From contig CM082594.2 of assembly GCA_040954595.2 (NCBI GenBank), positions 11,408,001 through 11,472,000 of the forward strand: a stretch of 64,000 bases of DNA, written 5' to 3'. The position numbers and the translations under genes were made by a program. Source of the DNA: Balanoglossus misakiensis. Its lineage: Eukaryota; Hemichordata. The notes under the pieces were generated by a model. The model saw only the letters and a list, made by a program, of their open reading frames with translations. It searched no databases and was not told the origin of the DNA. Positions 38,679 through 62,920 of this stretch are shown piece by piece (position 1 is the stretch's first letter; every line of letters begins with the position of its first letter).

Positions 38679-40557
38679 CAGTTGCATGACCCCCGGGTCA
38701 AATGTCATGACCTCTGAGCTTTGACAACTCCCTACACTGACGATGACTACCTAATACAAAAAATCACCACCAACACCTTTTTTTTCTGATGCTCTGAAGA
38801 CTGATTTAAATTTCCATTCTTCAGATTGTTGTTAGTCGATGGAATCACACCGATTGCCTATTTCATTTATCTAGATCTGACTGATGAACTTTGAGAACAA
38901 GAATTTGTGAAATTAGAACGATTAAGTAGTACTTGAAAGAATGTCAATATAACCCCACATGCCTGGATTCCCATTCAATGGATTGATTATTCCATAGCAA
39001 AGGGTTTGGGACATACCATCATTTTTTTAGGGGGAGGGGCCGGTCAAATGAGGGTGAGCTGTGTAGAATGTTTTGGCACTTGTGCTATTCGTAGTCATTT
39101 TGTAGTTTGCCAAGTTATGGGATCTTTTGCTATAAAATCATGACTTCAGGAGTCACTTGTAAACTTACCAAGACTTGGGTCTTCCACTAAGAATGCTTAA
39201 CCTAGGGAGCCAACTTCAAACTTGCAAATACATGAGGCTTTTTGCTCTGAAAATCAATGGGAACCACTGGAAAAGTATTTTGCTACAAAATCTTGACCTA
39301 GGGAGTCAAACAGAAAATCACTCAAGCTATGGGGTCTTTTGATCATGAATTCTCTAACTGAGGAGTCATATTGACATTCTACACCTGTTCTATCACATTT
39401 ATGATATTTACTTACTCTAAAAACAACAAACTGTACAAGATTCTTCTACATGACACTGCAAACCATTCCTACACAATTTTTTTTACCGTGTAACATGATG
39501 AGGCAGCTCATTTTCCATCCCGCTTTCAAACCCTAATACTTTATTAAAAATGATATCACTTGAACTTTTCATTTCCATTTTGGCTTCCTACTTTTTGAAT
39601 ACTTGTATGCATCCTGTGCACAGTTGATATGTGTTCTATGAATTCATACCACCTAAGTTTACAAAGATTCTACAAACACATTGTCCTTCCGACAATTTTC
39701 TCTCATTTTTTTTGCCCAGCCCACAACTATCATTGCTATTGTCAAGTAAATTCAAGCTCTAAAATACTTTTCTGTCAGAAGAAGAATATCTCTCACAAGT
39801 GGCTGTAATTTATAGATTTTGTATTCAGACTTACTTTCCAAAAGTTTCTGTTAGATCTCCACGACTGTATAATTTACCTTGATCGACAAAAGACCGATAG
39901 GATGCAGCGATGTTCTTTAAGGGCTTCTGGGTTTTTAGTCCTTTCTAAAAATGTTGGGGAGCCAAGCACCCTAGGGTGAAAAGAACCGATGAAAGATATT
40001 CTTCCTCTTGAGGGTAACAGCTGCAGTCATTTCCAAATACTTCATCACTTTTACAGAAATTTACAGGTTTTCTCCTGAAGTCTGAAGATAAAAGAGATTT
40101 TTTTTTATTTGTACAGTACCAGTAGGGCCACGAGCGCTAGAAACTGAAGTCGTTTTTAGAAAAGTTGAACCAGAAACAGCAGAAGAGAAGGGTCACTGAT
40201 TTCTGTCCAGCCACAACATTTTTTTTTTTGACAAGTCTGGAAATGTGAGACAAGACCACTTAGCCCACTGTTAAAAGTCTTGCAATTTTTTACATAGTGA
40301 GTTGATATCAGACAACGTTCAAAGAGTATCACTTGATCAGAATAACGGTACGACGGAAACAAGAATTGATTTGATCAGATATTTGAACAAGCAGTAGTGT
40401 TCACCAGGGAAAACGGTCTTTGTCACAAGTAAGTTTTTAAGTCTCAACAAGATGCAACGGACACGTCCCTGTCCATCCATCTTCCCACCTCAAACGTTTG
40501 ATTTTTTTTTTAGTTTCTTGTATGAATTAAATTTTTCTGCCGTATAAAAATATCAGC
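38679..40557. other. R3HDM 3' UTR / intergenic DNA
   Basis: AT-rich, no coding exon. An AATAAA signal in minus-strand sense at 40104-40109, about 450 bases after the stop, is the nearest candidate 3' end. More signals farther left would give a 3' UTR of several kilobases. Confidence 0.4.
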
Positions 40558-49835
<9,278 letters not shown>

Positions 49836-52800
49836 CTGCAACAGCGAAGAAAAATAAGACAAAATGAATGGCGGCCATCTTTGAATAGTTTAGCAAATTG
49901 ATTTTCAGCGTACAAAAGACATTGTTAATTTTAGATCCTGGTATTTTTATTTTAATGTAATCTTTCACCATTATTCAGACTTTTGTTCTTCAGATAAAAT
50001 GATTTAAGGCACAAAGACTCGTGCAGAGAAAAATTAGCCATCTACTTTACCTTACTTAGAGTCCAATCACAGCAGAGATGAGGCCAGAGGACAGAGGTCA
50101 AAGTTCATTGGTCAGGTCATGGATCGTTGAGGTCATCTTGGTTTCAGTCAGCTAGTACAGATAGAGTAGAATTTCACCGTGAAGTTAGTTTTCTTGGAAA
50201 TCCACTAATCACTACCATTCTGCAATAAAACACAGAAGAATTGATTACAAACATTATCAATATGTGCTTGTTCAAAACTGGGATAAAGAGTGTACCTAAT
50301 GATGAGTGATATTTATTCTCAGTACAGAAATATATGAACATTTCCCAGAAGGCCTGAAAATTTCAAAGCTATCAAAGTGAAATATTTGACATTCATTTGA
50401 ATATCAAAAACATTTCAAGAAATACATTTGAGGCCAGATAACCAACGGTCTAAACATATCTGAGCGACAACATGTCTAGCTGGACTGCGAGGGAGTCGAA
50501 TCCATCTAATTGGAGAATATTCTTTGTACATGCATATGTTAACAGAATCTTGACGTCAGCGCCATTATTGGTGGACGTTCTTCACCGATGGCATTTGCAA
50601 ACAAGGTTGACAAAATGTCAACATATGCCACGATGGATTTCTCTGCAATTTCAGGCTATTAATACCCATCTGTTAGCAAAATCTAATGAGGCAATTTCAT
50701 TTGCCGGGGAAAAAATCAGATTCATGTCTTCCTAATGTAGATTAGTCAAGTGTGTACAGTAGTTACAACTACTATCCTGGTTGCTTCACAGGCGTCAGCA
50801 GTGGTAAGCTACAATAATGGTTAACCCCTGATGACCGAGAGAGTTCTTGGAACAACTGAGGCTCAGGGTGCGTGTAAAGCTGGCGATAATATCTCTGAAT
50901 AAATGAGAACCATATTTCCTGATCTATCAATAACCTTCAAAGCCTCCAACCATGTTTCAAGGTTGGAATTTCAAATTCAGATATATAAATAAATTCTCAT
51001 GAATGACAAAACAGTTAACCATTAATAAAACATGCAGACTACGTCTCTGTTCTATATGTACATCATTAGACAGTGGATTTGATTCATTTTTTTATATTTA
51101 ATAGCTAGCCAGACAGATTACAATTACATAAATACCCATGAATTGGTAGTTTAAATAAAGGTTTGGCTACAGAGGTGTTATCAACAACAGAAACAGCCTG
51201 TCGGTAAGATCACAGGAAATGAAAACTGATGTTAAATATTGACCATTTGTTAGATAATGACAAAATATATCGTCAATTTCCACAATCCAAAATTTGGAAT
51301 ATTTTGAGGAATAAAATTCAGATAAAAGACAATAAGGGTAAGGTTGGAAAAAGCATTGCTTCCTTGTGTCATAAACTGTATCAGTTTGTCGGTAACGTTT
51401 ATTGCAGCCATAACGTTGCGATTGGTTTCCATGAAATCTGACGAAGTGTGACTAAAAAAAAATCTCAGCAAGTTGTACGAAAAGAAACAATCTTTAGACC
51501 CTACCACCAAAATGGTTCAGTCCAGCTCCATTGTTTTCAAGCCACACTTGGATCTGTGCATAGCGAAGTGGGAGGGAAAGGTGAAAAATAATTGACAATA
51601 TTACAGGTTGTTTGAAGTTGCTTTGTGCAGATAAGGGATCAGGTTGCATAAAAAACAATGGTTGTATTTTCAAGATTTAATCTAAAACACACATCCTTGT
51701 TATGCTGAAAATGATTTTGCCTGTTTTTAATTTTAATTGATCAAAATTATCTTTGTGATATATTTCATTGAAATAGAATTTTTACCAGTCTGTGCAATGT
51801 ACAGTTTCGCCTCTTTCGCGTCTGACTGAAAATATTGATTTGATTAAAAACACAAATTTTTAATGTGTTTGACTGTGACCCGCTTGATGCAACACGAAAA
51901 TATATTTAATTTCAGATTTTCTGTTGACAGTAAAGAATGAATCAGCTTACATCAGTGTATGAAGGACATCATGACCTTTTTCTCTCCTGCTATGCAAATT
52001 AGATCAGTTGTCATGGAGACAGTTTCACTCTAGTGTTTGTTTGTTGACACACACTATAATGAGGAAGTGATATTCGCTCTGGAAGTGGGACATCGTCAAG
52101 ACAATTACCATTGGATTTTAAACCAAAAAAATTCTTATTCACAATTACTTGTCTCCCCAAAATGTCTTCACTGATTTCAATATCACTAAAAATAAGGTTT
52201 CCACAAATGATTACAACATCAGGAACAGATGAATTATCAACCGCGGCAATTAATAAAATATTGGATGAATCAATATTCTTATGTCAGTTCAGCTGATCTA
52301 TCAATTCGCATTTTTATTTCGCCGTTCTCCGCTAATAACGCCCAATTGAAATTGACAACAAAAATCATCAAAATAGAAGAGACACATAGCAGTCCATAAT
52401 AAAATCAGGTTTCCTTCCGAGAACAAACACAGTAGCACTGTAAACTCAAGGTTTACTTCAAATTGATGTGTCCTCTTTATTCCCCCATATATACAGGAGG
52501 ATCTGCAAGAGAGCAACACACAGCGGTATTCCTTCCATGAATGAATTTAACGAGGCCCACTTGCCATTCATCAGCTGATTTGTGAATGGTTTCTGTCGGA
52601 GCAGAAAGGAAAAAAAAAAGAACGACATTCACCTCAGCGAGCTTCCGTGTTGTGCCTGTACACACACACACTGTCACAGCTGAAAATCTACACCGATGTC
52701 GGAGGCACCCACTGAATGAACAGCATTCAAGGCCATCGACAACGCACAGTGAAATCAACACCGATACACAGTGAATTTAAATCACAAAAGCAAGACAAAC

Positions 52801-55800
52801 TCAGCTGTGGGGGAGGGGGAGAGGAGAGGAGGGGAATTAATCCACCTTCACATCGCATCAAGAGCTCACTGGTTAGAGATGGAATACAAGGAATGGATGA
52901 AAATCGGGAAGGGTTTACCTGATTCGGAAAGAGCCGGAATGGGCATCCATGTGAGCGGCATCACAGACCCTTTTGTGTGGAACATGTATATGAGTATGGA
53001 GATCTCCACACACATAGACACACACCATGAAATGTAGGACACAATATTATGAATATCCGATCGGGATCCTACTGTCAGCTGTTGGTTGGCATCAATTGAT
53101 ATTACCAGTCTTTATTATGTTATCTCTTTATCAGGTCAAATAAGGACACTGACCTTTATGCAAATGAGATGCTAATCCTGCCATAATGAGATAAAAATTC
53201 CAGTTTAATTGGACGACAGAGAATCATGGGATGGCGACTATACCCCCCATGATGAATGAGACATGGTGGGAATAATTTATGAGGTTTAGAAAACAGCTCA
53301 GCAATGTCAAAATCTCGGCTGATTTAATCACTTGGCAGCAGTTTATCATTGGTAAAAAAATTTAAAATCGTACACGGAAATGGAACTATGACAAATAAAT
53401 AAACTACCAAGATAATATTTTAATTTTTACAAATTTTAATATGCATCGCTGTAAACAAGTATAAATTTAAATGACACAAAATATACATCTTGTACATCTA
53501 TAACAATTTATTTTGTTTTCTATACATCATCTTTATTTCTCATTGAATAAAACAAGTAGGGTGATAAATACCCAGATTAAACTGGAGCCTGAAGGGATGG
53601 CGTCATATTTTGATGTGTGGTATTAGTTTGATCATTTTTTGTTTATTTTTGAAGAGATATTGATTATGATCCATTCACCAAAAAGATTAAATGATCTGTG
53701 GATACAATTAATGCCAAATGGCAGAATACGTCAATTTCTTAATGACTCCAATGTCAATTACGTACCATACGTTAAGATAATCAAGACAAGCTGTCGCGGA
53801 ACGTAAAGTAATCGTTTCATTCAGTTCAGGACCTGTGCGTTTTGATGTGGCTTTCTTGCATCTTATTGAATATTCTGATGAGTATCAGTAAATACTTAAT
53901 GAGATTTTCTTTAATATAATGAAAAGAGCGACAATTTGGAAGTGGTTCTATTCTTAACCATTCCACAGATATCTACAGAGCACTTGTGCAAAAAAATCAA
54001 CAACTTTCACCAAGTATCTGTCTCATTTGAATGATTTTCATCATTTTTGTGGGATCAGGTAGAACCGAATCCAGCTATTGGCTAACATGATCCGCATTCT
54101 GTTGTTTGTTCATTACATATCATTAAGTACCCCATGGACCTTTATCTTGATTTTGTCTAATGCTTGTGGCCAGTGATTGCTTGTGGAGTTTAAAAATAAA
54201 CAACACATACGCACAGGTTGGGTAAAAAATATCCTTATCAGCATCAGAGGGGTCTTGTGACTCCGCAAAATCTTCTAAATTGGGATCGCAAATAGCCACG
54301 AGAACTTCCTATCTGGTCACTGTTGACATTTTTGACTATCTAACAGTGTCTTTTAAAAACAGAATTGTGTACGTCATAGTGCAGTGAAATACGTCATACT
54401 CCTATCATAGTGTGTGTTTTACGCTGCACGCAGACATTCAGACTGGTAGGACACCTGAGATGATTGTGATACGAGCTTGTGACTAGGCAATTATTTTGGG
54501 GTAATTTTAGTATGAGACTGAGAGGATACCTTTTGTTTCCCTATAGAGCTGACTTGGAGGGATGGCAGCTTGAACTAAATTTTTTTTCAAAACATCCTGT
54601 TTTTTCGAGTGACTCCTGCAAGGATCCATGTTGTATTTTTAACAGAATGTATTAAAGTCCTGTTGCTTTGTTACGTCCTGTACATTTTTTTTCAAAGAGC
54701 AGTCGTATTTCACCACTGTTAAGGAAAAGCATCCGTTTGTTTAAAATCACAAAATTGGGGATAATCCAGGAAATTATTGGCAATGGAAATGGGAAGATTC
54801 CGGATAGATTAAGCATCATCATCACACCTACACACTGCAGCTACAGTGGTGATGCCAACTGAGAGACTTATCAAGCTAACAAATGTTTTGCCTTAATGGT
54901 TCTGATATTTATCTCCGCTATATGCAAGAAGGTGTGGGAGTAGAGCTGAACACTTCTCATTTCAAACGGATAGGCTTTGTATCTCTGCCATTGTCGGCTT
55001 GTGTGGGATAAGGTCACAGTTCATGCAACGTTACCGACAGCGACACTGAAGCACAGACAGTTGAATTTTTTCCCAGAATTTAAAAATGTTAAAGTGGAAA
55101 GAGGTAAACCTTTTAATTTGTTTCCCAGAATTACAGATATGTCAATCAAAAAATCTTTAAAGCATTAAATTATGCATTCAGTACATGGCTTGTCAACGTT
55201 TCTGTATTTGTGTGCTTGTCTCGCTCACAGTACATCACAAGTAGAACCGAAATATAGTACGCACTTGCAATTATTTACGGAGAAGCACGACAAGAAACTT
55301 GTTGATACACAAAACACAAAATCTGACTATCAGCCTCTCGAATACCACAGAATCTTTAATTTGTGGGAGTACTATTGTACACTTTGATTTGTGTCTGTTT
55401 TTTTCAGATGCCAATGGTGTTTGAGCCCTAATTTACAAATATCCATATATATGGTTAAAGGTTGAGGATATATCTATATATTCAAATTACCTGTTTAAAA
55501 TCCCACCTACTCTGGCCACTTGCAAACACCATATGAAAGGATAGTTTGCAGCAAACCTTATCGTGAAAAGGCATCGTGTTTGATTTCACTTGCCGTTCTA
55601 ATCAGTTTTAACTCATATTACCAGCCGCCCCACTTGGAGATGATCAAAGGAAATCTACCTGGTACTCCTACACACTGCAGCTCTGTAATGTCTATGTTCC
55701 AAATAATCCTAAATGCCAAATGTAGCCTTGATCCAACACTATATGCACTCACTCTCTGCAAAAAAAGCCCAACCAGCACGCAGTGTGAATTCACAAATCT

Positions 55801-56562
55801 TTGGCTGATCGCTTTCGTCATATACAAGTCAGAAGCCTTGTCAATATTGAAAGCAGACACTGGCGACTGCAAATCATTTTTTTTGCAAATAAATTAACAA
55901 ATATCTGTGTGTGCAATTTGAATATGTTCGTCATTAACTTACCAACCAGTGGTGGCTTGGATGAATTCATTCAATCCAGAGATTATTTGTTGATGATTTA
56001 TCAATAAACTGGTGGCACAACTCCAAGAATTGTGTACAGCATTGTTAATTACACATGATCCAAATAAACGGAAGGTATACACACTGAACTAGTCCGGTTT
56101 GGGAACAATGTGGCCCACCCACACATGTATATAATACCTGACATTATATCTGCTTTATCGATGGATCACTAAAATGTTGACAGCCAGAATAACCTTAAAT
56201 ATTTAAAGAACACAGGTCAATCATTTCCAGAAGATTTCATCACTAATTAAATTCACTCAAATTAATGAGGTTTAAAATAATCAGCATGTAAAACAAAGAA
56301 CAGAAACATACACTTACCACATGACATGAACATAATATGAAATTTTAAAAAGATTTCCTCGTTAAGTAATATCCAATCAGAAGAGACCTTGGCATATTTA
56401 CATATAAACCATCCAATCAGAATAAATCAATTATGTAATTTGTTTCCATGGAAATAAAACCAGTGACATCACTTATATCAGTGTGTTCATCACTTTAAAT
56501 CAATAATCTGCTCACTGCGAGGTAATTAATTGAGACACAGAGTTCAAGGGTAGGGTGACATT
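49836..56562. other. R3HDM upstream intron / 5' region
   Basis: A 3' splice site (ttttcttcgctgttgcag) ends at 49836, so at least one R3HDM exon lies upstream. I could not identify it. The sequence is AT-rich, with a CRE palindrome at 50551-50558, an X-box-like site near 52009-52022 and no convincing coding exon. Plus-strand open frames of 60-125 codons lack splice or family support. Confidence 0.4.
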
Positions 56563-56807
56563 TCAGTGACCTTGAATTTTTGTGATGTTATGGCGAAAAA
56601 CATCTAACAAACATGACTTCCTAGAGGAAGATGGCAATGATGGTCGTGTTTCTTTACTTAGAGTTTTAACAAAGCAAACATCACTCAGTTGTACTTGTAG
56701 GGTCTTGTTCATCCATGCAGGCTTCCTGTAATCTTTAGGTACATTAAGATTTGTGTCATATTTTAAATCAAAATCATCATCATCTGTTCCCCAGTTCTCC
56801 ATCCATA
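56563..56807 (-). CDS. unidentified coding-like terminal exon
   Basis: An acceptor (ttattcttcctgcgtatctgtag) ends at 56808. It opens a frame reading WMENWGTDDDDFDLKYDTN, then PKDYRKPAWMNKTLQ and a Ser/Arg/Pro-containing tail to a TGA at 56563-56565, about 81 residues. The composition (acidic stretch, then mixed charged residues) looks protein-like rather than random. I do not recognise the family and found no partner exon upstream. An alternative is that the exon stops after TLQ at a weak donor (CAA|GTACAA), which is in the right phase to join the R3HDM exon at 49835. That would make it the missing R3HDM 5' coding exon. Confidence 0.35.
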
Positions 56808-57701
56808 CTACAGATACGCAGGAAGAATAACCAACATTCCCACCAAAGTATTGACATAAACATGTAAGCAGGGTAACGTACCTGAGTGCCAAGAACAAAA
56901 CCTGATGACAAGAGCCAGCTCCGAAGACATCAAACAGGAATGAATGCAAAGCACATCACTGCATCTGAGAGATTTTTGATCACACACTGAATAAGAGTAA
57001 AACTAAATGGCACAGATCATGACATCAAAGGATGCTTGCAACGATGGAGAGAGAGAGATACAGAATGTTCTCCCAGAGAGGAGTGACTCCAGCAAGAGAT
57101 GAGGAGACAACTGACTGGTAGACTGAAGAAGCAGATGCAACAACTTACCTACCTACCCACCCACCCACCCACACACATACACACTCGCTCACCGGCCGAT
57201 AGATGTTGAAATGTCAAAGGTGGTGGCTTTTGTACGACAGGACAGTGGGAGAAAAACAACTCAAATTACGTGATCCTGCAAATGCGTCCTACTTGTTTTT
57301 TTAAAAGTCAGCAAGGATCGGACACATTCTCCATTCAGACACTTAATGCTCATAAAAGGCCACAGGTTTGCCATTGTCAATACGATGTGAAGAATACCGG
57401 AAAATATCTATCACGCATCAATTTCTTGCAAAACCTCACAACCTTTCAGCAGAGTATGTTGATGACATTTCATCTAATCTTACCAATATAATAGTTATAC
57501 AAATGTGAAAGCTAAAATTTATTTTTGCAATAATAATATCACAACATGTATTCTTGGATGTCATTCCAGGATAGTTTGAGCACTATGATGTACCATCTAC
57601 CTGTTGATGTGGACGCACACCATTTGGGCAGGACAATAGACTATCAGCAACTGTAACTTGTTGTGGAAAAGTATCATATACTTTTTTACCCTACAATGTA
57701 C

Positions 57702-57702
<1 letters not shown>
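56808..57702. other. non-coding stretch
   Basis: No gene recognised. An ACCC/CACA-rich tract lies at 57147-57184. Confidence 0.45.
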
Positions 57703-57765
<63 letters not shown>

Positions 57766-57777
57766 GTCATCATCATC
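57703..57777. repeat. (ATC)25 microsatellite
   Basis: About 75 bases of ATC units with one interruption (GTC). It creates poly-Ile, poly-His and poly-Met pseudo-frames on the two strands. Confidence 0.95.
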
Positions 57778-60700
57778 CAAGTTGCTTCTGTCATTCACAT
57801 TTCAAGAATGCACTACAATATTACACTTTACATATTTACTTGACGATGGTTGAATTTTGTCTGACAAGTGAGTTGGTATATTGCCTGAGTGTATTTGAAG
57901 GAAATCTTTTGCAGTTCATTTCCTCTGTGGCATGCAAATTAAAAATTCATGTTTGAATTGAAACCTTGTGAAAAAAATAGTCTCCTACACATTTCCAAGC
58001 CCACACCAAACTCTCTGCCCACATCACAACAATATTGATTACTCCCATGTTAACAGTAGAAAGAGTAAAAAGTAGAAAGTTTATAACTAATGACAAAGTT
58101 GGCTTTCAAATAAACATGAATTTACTTCCTTATTAAAAAATTGTTTCACAATGTGTGAAGAATCTGCCAGGCACTAATAACTGTTGCAAAGTCTGAGTCA
58201 ACTTTCCAAGAAATTCTCCAAATCCCTGCGTTTGTTCCATTATGCAGATGTAAAGCTGGTCATATTAATTTTTAACACCGTAAACTCACACGGAATGTGT
58301 GGGAACGGTCATATTAGTATCCACTACACCTACACAAAGCGAATGCATAAAGATTGAGTCGTGATCTGTCAATGATTGTAGTTACCTACTTGTGTTACAA
58401 ACTCCATCAGTGCCCTGACATTTGTGGCTGATACAAGACGGTTCATTTAATAATCCTGTCGGAGAATACACCGAGCTTTAACTGGTGGTATATACTGTGC
58501 CTTAAAGACGATCAAATATCTCTGCCATTTTCAGACCACAACACAACACTGCATCGTCACTCCTACAAGGATGCTTTGGTTCTGAAAAAATTGTTTGTTA
58601 GAGGGCACACTGACCAGTGTGCAGAACAGTCTTAGTAAGTCGTACAATTCAACTTAAAAATGATTTCAATTATACAGAATAAGCTCATTTTTTGTTACAT
58701 TTTTAGAGAGGTCCGATTTCTCACCGCAGAGTAAAGCTTACAAAATCTAATGTAGAGAGAAATGTCAACATAGCCACTGATTCATTTATGGTTATTAGTA
58801 CTCCACGTTGCCAGGGCAACCACTTCCTTTGGGTATCAGTTGCTCTCATCATCTGGAGCATTCTGAGAGTAAATGGTTTTATTTATGGTGGATAAAAAAA
58901 ATCACAACGATTCAATAGACAATCTGGCAGTCAGGTCATGTCAGAAAACTCACAACATACAGCCAGCACCATCAGCAAGATTGTATTTCAATGAGATTCA
59001 CTCACTACGATTGCTGAAAAAATACTGTAAAAAAAACTCCTAGAGAGTCGTGACCAGTGAACAAACATCTCATACAAACAAAATCACGACTCATGTGGAT
59101 TGGGGCATTTATGTATCATATTGCATTCTACGTTCAAGTCTGTTTTACCAGTTCAAACATTTTTCATTCCTGAAACACCATCACGTACTACATACGTACC
59201 TCATGCTTCTCACCGGGACATTTAAAAGGTGGGAATTGTTTATTTATCATATCTGCATCATAACATCACAATTTTAATGTATTTTGACCAAAATTTAAAT
59301 TATGGGTAAAGAGCAGCCATTGGCATTGGCACCAGCAATGGCCATTTCCATGAGAAGTTGCCAGGAACTTGATGAAGTATTACGGTTACCTGTATGATTA
59401 TTATAGGATACAATGATCATTTCATAGAAATTAGCGAGAAAACAATTCTAACAACAGCACAAAATGGGTCAGTTGATGTGGTGTTCACTGCTAACTGTAT
59501 CTGTGCCGATCAAACTCAATTTTCTCTCACTCAACATTGCCTAAGGCAAGAACCTCTAGAAAAAAGTATATAACATTATTTATATCAATAGGCCATCATT
59601 TATCATATGAACCTGTGAAACAGTATTCTAAAGCGAACCACATCTCAGCTGTAACTAATCACAAAGCTGTACGACTGATGAAATCTAGATAATTGTGCAA
59701 GTTGGCACAAATTGGATTAGGCCATACATGTGTGGTGCATATTACACACAGGTAACTGGGTTAGTTACACATACAATGTAGCAATGACTTCGTTCACCAA
59801 GAAGCTGGGCACCATAAAAAACCACGGAAATATAACAGAAGAAGATGACAAACTGGTTCCACTCACCTATGATCACAACAGCATACCCACAAACATGCTT
59901 CCCTCTTTTACATGCCAAACTCATCTACTGGTCTTGCTTGGTATTTAATCAGCTGGCAAAAAACATCACATCACCGATCAATCCCCCAACGACAAGACAA
60001 GTGCTGTGGTTTGGGCAAACAGCACCCTCTAGTGGCCATTTACCTCATGGTGCCATGACGATAACACTCAAAGTCGGCAGTACATTTCTGACTGCACTTT
60101 TTTCTTGTGATGGTCAAACTCAATGTGGGGAAGTCAGTCAGCTAGGCCTGAATAACCTTCCATAAACACTAACGGGAAATAATGTTGAGATGAACATGAG
60201 CATCCGGCTTCCTCCTTCACAGACAACACCGAAAAACCTCCATCAACAAAACACCCCCATTTTCCCCAAACGCCACCTTATCACCACCTGCCATCTTCAA
60301 GGTCTACAGAATAGAAATAAACAACTTAATGAGCAATTCTCTTAATTCCCAGATCTTCACAGAAAAAAAGGCTAGATCACGATGAACATTACTGTAACTT
60401 GATTGTTAAACCACAAGATCACCTGTAACATTTAAGACTTCCTGTTTAACAGATACTCCTACGTATCCACAACCTTTGCATTTTACAGCAAACGTACCAC
60501 GGACACTCCAAAGTGAATTTCAATGACTGTGTGGGAAGAGCCAATGTACTGTGACCATTTCATATTTTATATGAGTCATCAAAACACACCATTAAGCTTT
60601 GTCAAAAGAATAAATTTACACTATTTTAATACACAAGATAATCTTTCAGAATTAGAAATACTATCATTCACATCGTAAGAAAATGAACAATTTCGCTGCG

Positions 60701-62920
60701 AAAGGTACGTTTTTTTCAATCACCACCAAGAGCAGAGCCGTTAAGTATTTCAGACCCAGATTTTTACACAATGGAAATGCTCCTTCCCACGATTCTCTGC
60801 AAACACCACAACCACATGTTGCCATGGCAATGAAACGCCGAACTAAATTGGCTCAGACAGTCTGCATCTACGTGGTACCTGCAGCATTCCATTTATGTTC
60901 ACCTTTGCATGAAAAAGTTTTTATTGGAAGGCAGACATAATAATTAATATCTACTGTGAATTATTATTTTTTTTAACAATGACACACTATTTCTTCTCTT
61001 TGCAATCTTACTTGGGTTTGTCTGAATTTTTAAACACTGCATTAAATTTCCATATCAATAAATGGTTTGCATTATTGATTGACAATACAACTGACAACAC
61101 AGTGAGGTGCGCACATCACAAGGACAGATCTGGACAATTTCTTGAAAATCTGGCTTAAGTCTACGACAGTAATTTCCTACAATTATTAAATTAAACTGAT
61201 TAACAGAATCTCCAGGCAACGACAGAACTGTGAATGCACCAACAATTGCACAGCTGCAAGATACTTAGATTTTTTCCATATAGAAATACTCCTTCATTTT
61301 GCACAGAACAAAAAAATCCCTCTACTACAAATATAGGTCATCTTTTTTCATAAATAATTAGGTGGCAATATAGGTGTCAGGCATTTTCATTTGATATAAA
61401 TACATTCAATAATATTGACACCCAACCCTCCAAATTGACCACTGTCATGTTTTTCTTAAAACTGTTTTGTAAATTCCTTATTTCATTATTCACACTGCAT
61501 GTCAGAAACACTGGAGTTTCTCTTTGTTCGCTTGGTTTGAATAATATTCAACACCGACCTCCACTCAATCCATCACAATCACATATCCTCCATATGCTCC
61601 CAATAGCAGCCAAACTCCTTGGCTCTTATTTTGTCACCGTTAGCAACAAGACACTGAGGCACACATACGGAGATGGTATAAAAATAAAATGTTAATAATA
61701 TAAAAAAATCAAACTACACAGTCAGTGCTATCCTTTTGTTGAACAATATCACATAGTCTTCGTCCTCTCAGCTCAGATGCGCAAGATTTTCACTCCCATC
61801 TTCTGACCTACATCACATTGCCATGGCAACCACATTCAATATTTTCTCATCACTTTATACAATTTTGATTGAATTCGATTGCGGTCTGTGTAAATCACCC
61901 TTTGTTGGCTAGCATATCTTCCATGATGCATCAGCTGAGTGCAAGCCCCAGAAAATATTATTGATTTTAACCACACTGCGACGGTCAATCAATTAAACGC
62001 AGAATTTAAATTGCAGTTTTATTGATTTTTGTTGAACAAAAATAATCTCTGCAAAAACTCATGCTGCAAATTCAATGTGTGCATACATCACTTCCTGTTT
62101 CTTACTCTCTTACAACCCAAGTCTTCCTTTCCCTTTCTTGATCACTACATTCTGCGGATGTTAAATCCAACTTGGATTCTAAAATAGTACAAAAACACAT
62201 TACAAAACATAATTTAAAAAAAAATCCCTTCTTCCTGTCAAAAGAATAACCTTGATGGTAAAAGCAGTACACAAAGCCAGACAAGTGTTTACATGTAGAC
62301 ACCCACCTCGTACAAATCTTCTAAATCTGTCAAAAGAAAACAGACTAAAAAAAAACACTTCCGCAATAATGTTTATGTCACTTACTTATTCATAATTGGT
62401 TGAAATCAAACACTAACACCCCTGAACCACTGCCAGACATTCTGTTATCACTAATGATCTATTAAATCATGATGTCTGCCCAAGATGATAACTGCTTGGC
62501 TGTTGTCAGGAGATTTTACACATCACTGGTTTGATTAATTAATAAACAGCTGTTGTGTCTGCATTGACATGGCAAGAAATAAGAACTGAAACCTCAATCA
62601 AAGCCTATGATATGAGTGTCTCATCACCATGGTAACTCACAATCAGATCTCCCAAAGAAGCAGAGGACAGACACATGTGTGTTGGATATATATATGTACA
62701 AGATAGGTTAATTCCACCTTGACCAGAAAGTCACCTTGAAAATGATGATGTGTACATGCACACACACATAGACACACATATGAACATACATGTATGTGTG
62801 GAAGGTTAAAACACACCATATATAAACAAATTTCTTTTGACAAGAAATGTCATTTTATAGGTATTGGAAACTCCCTAGTCTAAGCGATACGATCACAACA
62901 TAACCAGCCACACAAATACT
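57778..62920. other. non-coding stretch, upstream of R3HDM
   Basis: AT-rich DNA without recognised exons. Near-perfect X-box (RFX-type) palindromes are GTTGCCAGGGCAAC at 58807-58820, GTTGCCATGGCAAT at 60818-60831 and ATTGCCATGGCAAC at 61817-61830. A weaker one is at 62625-62636. These could be enhancers of the R3HDM gene; that is inference. Confidence 0.4.

Noticed and set aside
38350-38724. 124-codon plus-strand frame spanning the inverted-repeat element
   Set aside because: It runs through the loop and one arm of the MITE and has no transposase features.
55520-55897. 125-codon plus-strand frame upstream of R3HDM
   Set aside because: No motif, no neighbouring exons, and a plus-strand gene would be alone in this window. 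Length is within chance for 14 kb of non-coding DNA.
57597-57956. Poly-Met, poly-Ile and poly-His frames
   Set aside because: Produced entirely by the ATC microsatellite at 57703-57777.
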